The notes beneath the pieces were generated by a model that had not been told where the DNA came from, made no database searches, and worked only from the letters and a program-made list of their open reading frames with translations. Of a DNA stretch of 64,000 nucleotides, positions 9,045 through 16,903 are shown piece by piece. This DNA is from Pseudomonadales bacterium (GTDB taxonomy: Bacteria > Pseudomonadota > Gammaproteobacteria > Pseudomonadales > Azotimanducaceae): the NCBI GenBank assembly GCA_028281885.1, contig JANQJA010000008.1, positions 62,001 through 126,000 of the forward strand. Direction: 5' to 3'. The position numbers were made by a program, and so were the translations under genes. Positions within the stretch are counted from its first letter, which is position 1; the number at the start of each line of letters is the position of its first letter.

Positions 9045-9878
9045 GTGGCTGACGTTGGGATAGCGCTCGGGGGAGGCGGCGCAAAGGGGCTTGCCCACAT
9101 CTGCATGCTTGAAGTCATCGATGAGCTTGGCATCAGGCCAACCTGCATTGCAGGGACCAGCATCGGTGCGATTGTTGGAGTGTTGTACGCCTCGGGTCTG
9201 AGTGCGCGATCCATCAGGCAGGAAATTGAGCGAGAGCTCATTCAGGATGGCGCCAACCTAACCGACGCCGTCAAGACAGTCTTCCAATGGCTGCAGGTCG
9301 TCGACATCAACTGGCATGGTAACAGCCTGCTCGACGCTGGCACTTTTCTCGATGATCTGATGAATCACGTTGGTGTCGATCGATTCGAGCAGCTTGATAT
9401 TCCGATGAAAGTCGTCGCCGCGGATTTCTGGCGACGCAGCCCTGTCGTTTTCGAAACAGGCGATATCAAGACCGCCATTCATGCCAGCATGGCACTGCCC
9501 GGGATTTTCAATCCCGTGGTGATCGATGGGCACGTTCTCGTTGATGGCGGCGTGGTGAATCCACTACCGTACAACCTCCTTGCCCCCGAATGTGATTTTA
9601 CAATCGCCATCGATGTGATGGGGAACAGAACAGAGAGCACGAGCTTGGTGCCGTCGATGGCTGAATCCGTATTCAACTCATTTCAGATCATGCAACGTAC
9701 CATCATCAATCAGCAGATAGACCGGGCAAAACCGGACCTCTACGTCGTTCCGGATATTGTGGATATTCAAATGCTTGAGTTCTACAAAGCCGATTCAATC
9801 TTCCGGCAGGTGGGGCCGGCATGCGATCAGCTCAGGGAGCAACTTGAGCGTTGTCTGTTGTTCCCGGACGACGCCTGA
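9045..9878 (+). CDS. Patatin-like phospholipase (RssA family)
   Basis: A 277-residue serine lipase with a Ser-Asp dyad. The oxyanion loop GGGGAKG (residues 9-15), the nucleophile motif GTSIG (Ser39) and the DGG motif with Asp167 are all present, so it should be active. The start is GTG at 9045, preceded at 9 bases by AAGGA (9031-9035). It likely hydrolyses phospholipids or lysophospholipids. A cardiolipin synthase starts 7 bases after it, so the two form a lipid-remodelling pair. Confidence 0.9.
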   Translation: MADVGIALGGGGAKGLAHICMLEVIDELGIRPTCIAGTSIGAIVGVLYASGLSARSIRQEIERELIQDGANLTDAVKTVFQWLQVVDINWHGNSLLDAGTFLDDLMNHVGVDRFEQLDIPMKVVAADFWRRSPVVFETGDIKTAIHASMALPGIFNPVVIDGHVLVDGGVVNPLPYNLLAPECDFTIAIDVMGNRTESTSLVPSMAESVFNSFQIMQRTIINQQIDRAKPDLYVVPDIVDIQMLEFYKADSIFRQVGPACDQLREQLERCLLFPDDA

Positions 9879-9885
9879 GACAACC

Positions 9886-11319
9886 ATGTTTCGGTTCACT
9901 GTCGAGCCCGGGATGTTGTGGATTGCTTTTTTTCTGATTGCGTTCGTGCTTTCGATGATCAGCGCCGGTCATGCCCTGCTCCGCAAGCGGGACCCGCGAT
10001 CGGCGCTCTCCTGGATCATCGTCTGCCTGGCTTTGCCTTTTCTTGGCCCTGCCATGTACTGGCTGCTGGGCATGAATCGAATCAAGGTGAAGGCGCACTA
10101 TCTGCGCCGGAACTGGCCTGTACCCGACAACAGTGATCTGAATGATCCGGAACTCACAAAAGGATGGCCTTCGGAACATTTTGGATTTACCCGATTTTCC
10201 CGGAAGGTCACAAGACGCCGACTCGAAACCGGTAACCATGTAGAACTATTGGTGAACGGAGAGGAAGCCTATCCGGCGATGCTGACTGCCATTCGGTCAG
10301 CCAGGGAAACTGTTGCGCTCTGTACCTATATTTTTGATACGGACAAGGTAGGCCGCGAGTTTATCGATGCGCTCGGCGATGCCGTGACTCGCGGGGTGGA
10401 CGTCAAGGTTCTTGTCGATGGCCTGGGCGAGAAATACTCTCGTCCACGGGTCACTCCCCTGCTGGCGAAGAAAGGCGTGTCCGCCGTCAGGTTTCTGCCC
10501 TGGACCCCACGGGCACCGAAGCTTCATCTGAATCTGCGAAATCACCGCAAGATTCTCGTGGTCGATGGCCGGACCGCTTTCACGGGCGGCATGAACATCG
10601 GCGAGAGACACCTCGCGACTCAGACCAACCCCAAGAAGGCGCTCGATCTCCATTTCAAAATTGTTGGCCCAGTGGTTGCCGATATAGAAAGGACGTTCCT
10701 CGAGGACTGGTCGTTCGCGGTAGGCCATAATTGCCTGAGAGAAGAATCCCTGGCGCTGCCGGCTCAGGGCGATCTTTTCTGTCGTGCCATCATCGACGGG
10801 CCCAATGAAGACTTCGAAAAACTGAAATGGATGTATATCGGCGCGATCAACGCGGCTCGCGAGAGCGTTCGCATCATGACGCCGTATTTCATACCCGATC
10901 GGGAGCTAATTGCCGTTCTGAGTGCGGCGGATATGCGCGGCGTCGATGTCGAGGTCATATTGCCGGAAAAGAGCAATCTACCGATTGTGAGCTGGGCATC
11001 GGACGCGATGCTCTGGCAGGTACTCGAGCGCGATGTCCAGGTTTATCGGCAGCCGCCGCCATTTAATCATTCAAAGCTCTTTATTGCCGACGACTGCTAC
11101 GCGATTGTCGGCTCCGGCAATTTCGATGCACGAAGTTTGCGACTAAATTTCGAGTTCAATCTGGAAATCTTCGGCGAAACGTTCGTCAGCACCCTCTCGG
11201 ACCACTTCAACCAGATCAAGGCGAAATCCACTATCGTGACGCTTGAAGCGATGGACGGGCGTTCGCTACCGATCAAGCTCCGTGATGGTGTCGCCCGGCT
11301 GTTTTCATCCTACCTCTAG
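9886..11319 (+). CDS. cls: Cardiolipin synthase (phospholipase D family)
   Basis: A 477-residue inner-membrane enzyme that makes cardiolipin by phosphatidyl transfer. Two N-terminal membrane segments (about 8-25 and 38-60) are followed by two HKD catalytic motifs: HRKILVVD with GGMNIGE downstream, and HSKLFIAD with GSGNFDARS. This arrangement is that of ClsA-type enzymes. The ATG at 9886 begins the membrane segment MFRFTVEPGMLWIAFF; the open frame upstream lies inside the patatin gene. It is directly downstream of the patatin gene. Confidence 0.93.
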   Translation: MFRFTVEPGMLWIAFFLIAFVLSMISAGHALLRKRDPRSALSWIIVCLALPFLGPAMYWLLGMNRIKVKAHYLRRNWPVPDNSDLNDPELTKGWPSEHFGFTRFSRKVTRRRLETGNHVELLVNGEEAYPAMLTAIRSARETVALCTYIFDTDKVGREFIDALGDAVTRGVDVKVLVDGLGEKYSRPRVTPLLAKKGVSAVRFLPWTPRAPKLHLNLRNHRKILVVDGRTAFTGGMNIGERHLATQTNPKKALDLHFKIVGPVVADIERTFLEDWSFAVGHNCLREESLALPAQGDLFCRAIIDGPNEDFEKLKWMYIGAINAARESVRIMTPYFIPDRELIAVLSAADMRGVDVEVILPEKSNLPIVSWASDAMLWQVLERDVQVYRQPPPFNHSKLFIADDCYAIVGSGNFDARSLRLNFEFNLEIFGETFVSTLSDHFNQIKAKSTIVTLEAMDGRSLPIKLRDGVARLFSSYL

Positions 11320-11430
11320 GTGAGATGGCCAAGTGATATGGTGCCCCGCGATCGCCGTCCGGCGCCCAGGGAGAACAACCGGAATTGCGCATAAAGGCGG
11401 TCTGATCGCGAAGGCACCCGACGGCGGGAA

Positions 11431-11781
11431 CTAGGTAGGTTGCGGCGCCGCCATTTCGATCGACAATCGACGCTGCTTGGTACGCCGTTTCTTGATTTCA
11501 GTTCGAACCAGATGCCGGGCACGCCTCAGCGTTTGTCCAATGGCCCGGGCCATGCGGCTGCCGCGTCCCGTAACAACGATCTGTCCCCCGGACCTGAGCG
11601 AGACATCGAACCGACACTCCTTGATCTCTTTTCCCGGTCTGGTGGAAGTTGTCCGCAGGCTCACGCGAACCCTTTGTATTGCGCCAGTCAGGCTACTGAA
11701 CACCCTGCGAAACCTCCTGGTCAGGCGTCCGGAATAGCCACGGGGGATCTCCAGGTGCTGGGTCTTGACCACTACTTCCAT
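11431..11781 (-). CDS. Short HPF/RaiA-like ribosome hibernation protein
   Basis: A 116-residue basic protein resembling the sigma-54 modulation/HPF/RaiA family, which binds the 30S subunit and silences ribosomes in stress. The core is recognisable (CRFDVSLRSGGQIVVTGRGSRMARAIGQTLRRARHLVR), but the sequence is unusually Arg-rich and lacks the long-form C-terminal dimerisation domain. The ATG at 11781 has a strong Shine-Dalgarno, AGGAGG, 6 bases upstream. It is divergent from the NhaR-like regulator. Family assignment is likely but not certain. Confidence 0.72.
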   Translation of the reverse strand: MEVVVKTQHLEIPRGYSGRLTRRFRRVFSSLTGAIQRVRVSLRTTSTRPGKEIKECRFDVSLRSGGQIVVTGRGSRMARAIGQTLRRARHLVRTEIKKRRTKQRRLSIEMAAPQPT

Positions 11782-11965
11782 GATTACCTCCTCGTTGGGA
11801 TTCGATCCGAAGGATATTGGCGCCAATAAAGCTATCGAACAAGTCGATTTGAATGTAAGGTAACATCGAAAAAAACGAACTGTCGATCTTCCACTTCTGG
11901 CGGGCCGGGAGTTGACGAGTTCATTCACGTGCTGCGACATGACGCACGTCGTTCGAGGGAATCGT

Positions 11966-12865
11966 ATGCGCCATTTGAACTACAACCATTTGTTCTATTT
12001 CTGGACAGTGGGACGAGAAGGAAGCATTGCCAGGGCAGCAAACGTCCTGCACCTGACGCCCCAGACTATCAGCGGGCAGTTGAAGCTTCTTGAGCAGTCC
12101 ATCGGCGAACCGTTGTTTGACAGAGTCGGTCGGGGTCTGGTGTTGACCGAGACGGGCAACGTCGTGTTCCGATATGCCGACGATATTTTCACGATTGGCG
12201 GAGAACTGACTCAGGTCGTTCGCCATGGCTTACCGGCCTCTACATCAACCTTTCGGGTCGGTATCGTGAATTCCATCGCGAAACTGATCTCCTACAAGAT
12301 ACTGGAGCCGGCGCTTGGGGTCGAAGACTCCGCGAGGATTGTCTGCGTGGAGGCGGATCTTCATCAACTGCTTGCCGATCTGGCCGTCCACCGGCTCGAC
12401 CTGGTGCTATCGGATGGGCCGATTCCCAGGGGATTGAGCGTCAAGGCTTTCAATCATCCGCTGGGAGAGAGTCGCGTCGCATTCTTTGCGCCAAGACAGA
12501 TTGCCAGGCGTTTGAGCGCAGGATTCCCTGGCTCCCTGGACCAGGCGCCGATGCTGGTGCCGGTCGCTAGCATCGCCATTCGGCGCAGTATCGATGAGTG
12601 GCTGGACGCCGCCAATCTTTCACCGACCATTGTCGCGGAGTTCGACGACAGCGCGCTGATGAAAGCGTTTGCCCAGGCGGGCGTTGGCGTCTTTCCTGCG
12701 CCGCTGGCGATCGCCACGGAGATCTGCGAGATGTATCAAGTGCAGCAGATCGGTGTCGTCGATGAGATACGCGAACGCTACTTCGCGATCTCGCCCGAAC
12801 GTCGACTGCGTCATGCCGCCGTCGTCAAGATTACAGAGCAGGCCAGGTCCAGGCTGATTCAATAA
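11966..12865 (+). CDS. nhaR: LysR-family regulator, NhaR-like
   Basis: A 299-residue LysR regulator. It opens with LNYNHLFYFWTVGREGSIARAANVLHLTPQTISGQLK, the winged-helix segment typical of NhaR (the activator of the sodium/proton antiporter gene nhaA in E. coli); it ends with the LysR effector-binding domain. The ATG at 11966 is preceded at 5 bases by GAGGGA. It ends one base before the end of the convergent sbtB. Since SbtA is sodium-driven, a role in controlling sbtAB is possible, but this is inference from position only. Confidence 0.85.
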   Translation: MRHLNYNHLFYFWTVGREGSIARAANVLHLTPQTISGQLKLLEQSIGEPLFDRVGRGLVLTETGNVVFRYADDIFTIGGELTQVVRHGLPASTSTFRVGIVNSIAKLISYKILEPALGVEDSARIVCVEADLHQLLADLAVHRLDLVLSDGPIPRGLSVKAFNHPLGESRVAFFAPRQIARRLSAGFPGSLDQAPMLVPVASIAIRRSIDEWLDAANLSPTIVAEFDDSALMKAFAQAGVGVFPAPLAIATEICEMYQVQQIGVVDEIRERYFAISPERRLRHAAVVKITEQARSRLIQ

Positions 12866-13159
12866 TTAGTGCTGAACCCAGTGCGCATCGGAAACGAGGC
12901 ACATGCCGCCCGCTTTAGTGAGGAGAGGACGGATCGCCTCGACCAGCGCCTGCGCCTCATCTTCAGCGCAGGCGATGACCATGACGCAGTTTCTAAGCGT
13001 CCCACTCGGATCGTCGTTGCGACGGGTGCCCCTCTCGCCGTGACCGGCCACATCAGGAATCATTGTGTATGCGCTGTGGCCGTGAGCACTGAGCGCCTCG
13101 GCAACGCGATTCGACATGGCTTGTTCGATGACGATCTCAATGCGCTTGCAGGGTTTCAT
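12866..13159 (-). CDS. sbtB: PII-like regulator of SbtA (SbtB-type)
   Basis: A 97-residue protein of the PII-like superfamily. Seen: a beta-alpha-beta start (CKRIEIVIEQAMSNRVAEALSAHG), a T-loop-like Gly/Arg-rich stretch (DVAGHGERGTRRNDDP) and a second beta-alpha-beta half. In cyanobacteria SbtB binds adenine nucleotides and gates the bicarbonate transporter SbtA. Here it lies 10 bases downstream of the sbtA-like gene, which supports the same role. The ATG at 13159 has GAGGGA upstream. The C-terminal redox CGPxGC loop found in some SbtB proteins is absent. Confidence 0.85.
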   Translation of the reverse strand: MKPCKRIEIVIEQAMSNRVAEALSAHGHSAYTMIPDVAGHGERGTRRNDDPSGTLRNCVMVIACAEDEAQALVEAIRPLLTKAGGMCLVSDAHWVQH

Positions 13160-13169
13160 GAGTCCCTCT

Positions 13170-14168
13170 TCAGGTGGTCAGAATGGTACCGACGAGCCAA
13201 TGATACAGCGGAATTCCAACGATAATGTTCAACGGAAATGTAATGGTCAGTGACATCGGCAGGAAGATGCTGGGGTTCGCCTCGGGTAGCGTAAGCCTCA
13301 TCGCAGCCGGCACGGCAATGTAGGATGCACTCGCCGCAAGTACTGTCACCAGCACCGCGTCACCCTCGGAGAGTCCCAGCAGCGCGGCCGTGAGCAGCGC
13401 CAGAACAGCATTGATCAGGGGCATGGCAATCGCGGAAATCACCAGCATCATGGGCCGAATGTTGGCGGTGTGCATGGCCTCCCGCAAATCATTGAACCGC
13501 CTGGACGAAACAATCCCCATGTCCAGCAGGAACAGACACAGGATGCCGGTAAATGGATCGATGATAAAACCGGAGACCTGTGCCAGACCCTCTGCGCCGG
13601 AAAGCCAGCCGATGACGAGACTACCCAGGACCAGGAAAACCGAACCATTAAAACAGGCTTCCTTTAGTATCGGCACAATGTATTGCCGCTTCGTATCCGG
13701 ACCGTCCTCGGCCAGATGATACCGATACAACAGAACACCGATGATGATCGCCGGCGACTCCATCAATGCCATCGCCGCGACCATATGGCCGCTCCATGCA
13801 ATGGACGCCGCATCCAGATAGTTAGTTGCCGTGACAAATGTGACTGCAGAAACCGAGCCGTATGCCGCAGCGATCGCCGCCGCATTCGCGATGTCGATTG
13901 TCCGCTTCAGCGCATAGAAAACATAAATCGGGATGACCGAGGCCAGCACAATGCATGCGAGCAGACCGTTCAGCTCCTCCCAGCCGAATTGACTCTCGGA
14001 CAGTGCGGCACCGCCCTTGAACCCGATCGCGAACAGAAGATAAATCGAAAGAAACTTGGCTATCTGGCCCGGTATCTCAAGATCTGAACGAACGACGGAG
14101 GCAGCGACACCCAGAAAGAAGAACAGCAGTGGCGGGGTGGTCAGATTGGATAATAACGCAGCGTCCAG
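13170..14168 (-). CDS. sbtA: Sodium-dependent bicarbonate transporter SbtA-like, probable CTG start
   Basis: An inner-membrane permease of the SbtA family (sodium/bicarbonate symport). The first ATG/GTG/TTG in frame is a GTG at 13949, but SbtA-like sequence continues upstream in the same frame: TTPPLLFFFLGVAASVVRSD, then EIPGQIAKFLSIYLLFAIGF, KGGAAL. No ATG, GTG or TTG lies between that and an in-frame stop at 14202-14204. A CTG at 14166-14168, preceded by GGGGA at 7 bases (14176-14180), is the best start and gives 332 residues, a normal length. The shorter form would lack the first two to three membrane segments. Paired with sbtB, it should supply inorganic carbon for carbon fixation. Confidence 0.85.
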   Translation of the reverse strand: MDAALLSNLTTPPLLFFFLGVAASVVRSDLEIPGQIAKFLSIYLLFAIGFKGGAALSESQFGWEELNGLLACIVLASVIPIYVFYALKRTIDIANAAAIAAAYGSVSAVTFVTATNYLDAASIAWSGHMVAAMALMESPAIIIGVLLYRYHLAEDGPDTKRQYIVPILKEACFNGSVFLVLGSLVIGWLSGAEGLAQVSGFIIDPFTGILCLFLLDMGIVSSRRFNDLREAMHTANIRPMMLVISAIAMPLINAVLALLTAALLGLSEGDAVLVTVLAASASYIAVPAAMRLTLPEANPSIFLPMSLTITFPLNIIVGIPLYHWLVGTILTT

Positions 14169-14411
14169 ACTCTTTTCCCCAGGTTGTTGGTGGCGCGCAG
14201 TCTAGTTCATGGGATCGCGTCAAAGCATCAGAAAAGTCAAAGTTAAAGTCAAGTAAGTTCGATGTATTGCGCTGACCGAACAGAAGTGGGGCGACACGAG
14301 AGTAAATTGGTGGAGGTGGCGGGAGTTGAACGGGGGCGCCCAGCCACGCGTCCACGAGACGCGTTCACTTGCCCATATCCGGAACCCCTGCGCGGCGGGG
14401 CAAATATAAAT
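14169..14411. other. Gap between sbtA and ssrA
   Basis: This 243-base stretch holds the distal copy of the tmRNA 3' end (14303-14331) and a perfect hairpin, ACGCGTC/GACGCGT with a 5-base loop (14346-14364). A second GC-rich dyad, CCCC...GGGG, lies at about 14386-14400, just after the ssrA end. Neither is followed by a clear T-tract in the ssrA direction, so an intrinsic terminator is not certain. No gene is recognised; overlapping Pro-rich frames look non-coding. Confidence 0.5.
14303..14331 (-). repeat. Duplicate of the tmRNA 3' end (29-bp direct repeat, distal copy)
   Basis: These 29 bases are identical to 14407-14435 and lie 104 bp away. The shared block covers the last 24 bases of ssrA, including its CCA end, plus 5 bases of flank. 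After it the sequences diverge at once. The remainder of a tmRNA is not present. This looks like the scar of an integration or excision event at ssrA, a common attachment site for integrases. Confidence 0.8.
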
Positions 14412-14435
14412 TGGTGGAGGTGGCGGGAGTTGAAC
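14407..14435 (-). repeat. 29-bp direct repeat at the ssrA 3' end (proximal copy)
   Basis: This copy sits in its native place. Bases 14412-14435 are the T-arm and acceptor end of ssrA, with CCA encoded at 14412-14414. The identical partner is at 14303-14331. The repeat ends inside the T-arm, as attachment-site cores of tRNA- and tmRNA-targeting integrases often do. Confidence 0.8.
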
Positions 14436-14789
14436 CCGCGTCCGTCAATCTTCAATCCCCGGCTCTACATGCTTAGTCACGTCTATGGTTTGACCCCGGC
14501 TTTCCCGACGGACAGGGGGCACGGGGCGAGCTCGCTTTGTTCTTAACTGCTTAGCCGCAAGCGGGGCATCACAGCGATCCCATGAGTCGATGCCCCCGGT
14601 TTGAATACATGGGCACATTCGCCCCGGGGTAAGCCTAAACTAAAAAACTAAAGCGTTTATTAGGCGGCTAGTGCGTAGTTTTCGTCGTTGGCAACTATAA
14701 ATAGTTGCAGTAATTGTTTTACGAGAGTTACTACCCTCTCGGCATGCACCTAAGGATCTCATTATCGGCGTCGAAGCCAAATCACCCCC
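14412..14789 (-). ncRNA. ssrA: Transfer-messenger RNA
   Basis: tmRNA rescues stalled ribosomes with SmpB. The 5' end GGGGGUG pairs with CACCUCC near the 3' end (one G-U pair), followed by A and an encoded CCA. The 5' part GGTGATTTGGCTTCGACGCC and the T-arm GGTTCAACTCCCGCC are conserved. The resume codon is GCC at 14690-14692, and the tag reads A-N-D-E-N-Y-A-L-A-A, ending in TAATAA (14657-14662); it closely matches the enterobacterial tag. Length is 378 bases, one-piece type. The mature 3' end is duplicated just downstream. Confidence 0.97.
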
Positions 14790-14800
14790 AGGAATTGTTC

Positions 14801-14806
14801 ATTATA
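14801..14806 (-). promoter_or_regulatory. ssrA -10 element
   Basis: On the minus strand this reads TATAAT, 11 bases before the mature 5' end of tmRNA. No good -35 is seen at the usual distance; TCGTGA at 14822-14827 is a weak match. Transcription may start a few bases before the mature end and be trimmed. Confidence 0.6.
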
Positions 14807-14932
14807 CGTAAAATGGTGATTTCACGACGAAATTCAAGAGAGCCCGCTGTTTCCGGGAGATACGCGCCCCCTATTGCGCAATTGCCCCGCCAGGCCTAGG
14901 CTCAACCCATCTTCATGGGGAGGCCTTCACCG

Positions 14933-15295
14933 ATGAAACTCATGCCACTATTTTTGGCAGCACTGCTTGTCGTACCGCTCGCAGCCACCGCAAAACATCA
15001 CCGGCAGGTTGAAGTTGAGGTGATCCACATCTCTGAGGATTACGGCAACGTCGATACCAGCGGCACGGTCGAAACGCTGGAAGAGCTGGGCCTCATGAAA
15101 GGAAATTCATTCCCTGTCGCTTTCGGCGGTACCGAGGTGATGGTGTACCTGGGTGAAACCTATTCCGATGTGCCCCGGGGTGACTGGGTCGCCTTCGTTA
15201 CTGACCAGGGCAATATCAGGCTGGCGCGCAACTATGAGAATGCCGCTGCCACCCTGGGTGTTGCGGTCGGCGACAAGGTCAAGCTATTTAACTAA
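14933..15295 (+). CDS. Secreted single-domain protein resembling the SAM hydroxide adenosyltransferase C-terminal barrel
   Basis: A 120-residue protein with a signal peptide (MKLMPLFLAALLVVPLAATA). The mature part resembles the C-terminal beta-barrel of SAM hydroxide adenosyltransferase/fluorinase-type (DUF62) proteins: DYGNVDTS, then ETYSDVPRGDWVAF, GNIRLARNYENAAATLG and VGDKVKL match the usual order of that domain (FGN..., TYADVPPGE..., AVN.GSAA..LG...GD.V). The catalytic N-terminal domain that holds the DHG motif is missing. The ATG at 14933 has GGAGG 9 bases upstream (14919-14923). Function unknown. The family link is by eye and should be tested by profile search. Confidence 0.72.
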   Translation: MKLMPLFLAALLVVPLAATAKHHRQVEVEVIHISEDYGNVDTSGTVETLEELGLMKGNSFPVAFGGTEVMVYLGETYSDVPRGDWVAFVTDQGNIRLARNYENAAATLGVAVGDKVKLFN

Positions 15296-15326
15296 GGAAG
15301 ATACCACCAACGAATTAGCCACAGCG

Positions 15327-16115
15327 TCAGGTGGCGGGCGTTTCTTCTGTCTCGGTCTGATCCGGTGGTGTGTAGAGATAACCCGCGACATGGTCGTGAC
15401 CCTGCTCCACTGCAAACTGCAGTGCCTGTTCGGCATGTTCGATGAGTTCCTCAGCAGTCTCTGTACCGTGATAGCAGGTGAGTCCGCCGGACGCGGTGAT
15501 CTTGATCGTGTCATCTTCGCTGATCTGGATCTGACTGATGAGCTGGCTGATGCGGTTGATAATATTCAGCGCGTCCTCTTCCGAACAGCCGGACAGGATC
15601 AGTGCGAATCGATCCGCTTCCAGCCGGGCAATCACATCCACCTCACGCAGCGCCGCCTTAACAATGCGAGCGAATAGCTGCAACACCTCATGGCCGCGGG
15701 CGATGCCGTCTTTTTCCACAATACCGCCAAACTGATCGATCTGGGTCACCGCCAGGGTGAAGACATAGGATCCGCGCTCTGCCATGCCACGCTGCTGTTG
15801 CAGCGCCTCGATCAGGTGGCGTTCGTTATAGCAGCCAGTCAGTTCGTCAATGGTTGTGACCTGAGAAACATGCGCCTTCAACCGATCCATCTCAGCGTTC
15901 AGATCTCTAAGCTGCGTCGTTTTCTCACGCAACTGGCGATCCTGTTGCTCAAAGATATTGCGGATAATCAGCGCCGGCAGAATCGCCATCACGATCATGG
16001 CAATACCGATCACGGTCAGCTGCTGTGTCTCAGCATCTTTCATCAGGAAAAGTACGAGCCCGTACAGAACGACGGTGTTGAGCCCCAACAGGGTATAGAT
16101 TCTGGAACGCTGCAT
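15327..16115 (-). CDS. Membrane-anchored GGDEF-domain protein with degenerate active site
   Basis: A 262-residue protein: two N-terminal membrane segments (about 8-25 and 33-52), a coiled-coil linker (EQQDRQLREKTTQLRDLNAEMDRLKAHV) and a GGDEF domain starting DELTGCYNERHLIEAL. The signature that should read RYGGDEF reads RLEADRF, so the two glycines and the acidic pair needed for GTP and metal binding are lost. It is unlikely to make cyclic-di-GMP and may act as a binding or scaffolding protein. The I-site RxxD upstream (REVD) is present in form. Confidence 0.85.
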   Translation of the reverse strand: MQRSRIYTLLGLNTVVLYGLVLFLMKDAETQQLTVIGIAMIVMAILPALIIRNIFEQQDRQLREKTTQLRDLNAEMDRLKAHVSQVTTIDELTGCYNERHLIEALQQQRGMAERGSYVFTLAVTQIDQFGGIVEKDGIARGHEVLQLFARIVKAALREVDVIARLEADRFALILSGCSEEDALNIINRISQLISQIQISEDDTIKITASGGLTCYHGTETAEELIEHAEQALQFAVEQGHDHVAGYLYTPPDQTETEETPAT

Positions 16116-16208
16116 TGACAGCCGATCCCGGTCCGTGGCGTCAGCTAATAATGCAGTGTTCCGATTGGCTAAATCAACCGTGATCGATGGGAGACCGCGA
16201 GTGACAAG

Positions 16209-16862
16209 CTAGAATTCGGTGCTCTCAAAGGCAGGATCAAGCAACTCGAAGAAGTTCTGCAGCATGCGGAAAGTCAGCCCCCAGACAATCTGATCGCCCA
16301 CCGCGTAACCTGGAAACGAGTGAAAATGGCCTGCCGCCATCCTTCGTTCGTCATGGGTGAATGAAGCACCGCAAATCATGGCAGAAAGCGATCCCCACAA
16401 CACATCCGCCACCTCATGATTGGGGAACAATTCCGGGTCATCAACCTCTAACGTATAAACAAAGGGGACCACTTCAAGATTGATGCTGCGACCCCGTGGG
16501 TTCGCGCGCACGGGGTTGATCTGACCAAGGAAGCGGGCGTTGTCGGCAAGGTCGAGGCCAATTTCCTCAAAGGTCTCGCGTTCGGCCGTGTGACGTAGCG
16601 TCTCATCAGGCGGGTCGCGGTGCCCGCCTGGAAACGCCATGTGACCAGACCAGGGATCGCCTTCCTTGGTAGCCCGCAGAATGAACAGACTCTCTACTTC
16701 CGTAGCCGCCTCCCGCAGGATGACAGCCACAGACGCCTGCCGGGTTTCCGACCTGATCGGGACCGAATCGATATCGGCCTGGGCGATCATTGTCTCGATG
16801 CCTGTGATCGTCAGCCGGTCCAACCGCGTATCTCCAACCAGTTTATCTGCGCAGCCGTCCAT
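16209..16862 (-). CDS. Nudix hydrolase, CoA pyrophosphatase-like (NudL)
   Basis: A 217-residue Nudix enzyme from the ATG at 16862 (a TTG at 16889 would add 9 residues). The Nudix box is GGHRDPPDETLRHTAERETFEEIGL, fitting GX5EX7REUXEEXGU, preceded by GDPWSGHMAFPGG, which is typical of the CoA-diphosphatase subgroup. Its likely role is cleavage of CoA and related dinucleotides. It is divergent from the M48 protease gene; the two starts are about 40 bases apart. Confidence 0.88.
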   Translation of the reverse strand: MDGCADKLVGDTRLDRLTITGIETMIAQADIDSVPIRSETRQASVAVILREAATEVESLFILRATKEGDPWSGHMAFPGGHRDPPDETLRHTAERETFEEIGLDLADNARFLGQINPVRANPRGRSINLEVVPFVYTLEVDDPELFPNHEVADVLWGSLSAMICGASFTHDERRMAAGHFHSFPGYAVGDQIVWGLTFRMLQNFFELLDPAFESTEF

Positions 16863-16903
16863 AGTATGTTGGCGCCCGTTGTTAGACAAACCACAGGCAG
16901 GAA

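Noticed and set aside
11316..11522. 68-codon minus-strand frame overlapping the ends of cls and the HPF-like gene
   Set aside because: Arg-rich, no family, overlaps two better genes.
13170..13949. sbtA starting at the GTG at 13949
   Set aside because: SbtA-like membrane sequence continues upstream in frame, so this start would remove conserved segments.
14303..14331. A second tmRNA or a tRNA suggested by the T-arm-like sequence
   Set aside because: Only the last 24 bases match; the sequence diverges inside the T-arm and no 5' half is present.
14077..14355. 92-codon minus-strand frame starting with a Pro-rich stretch
   Set aside because: It overlaps the sbtA N-terminus and the duplicated tmRNA end in another frame, has no family resemblance and no ribosome binding site.
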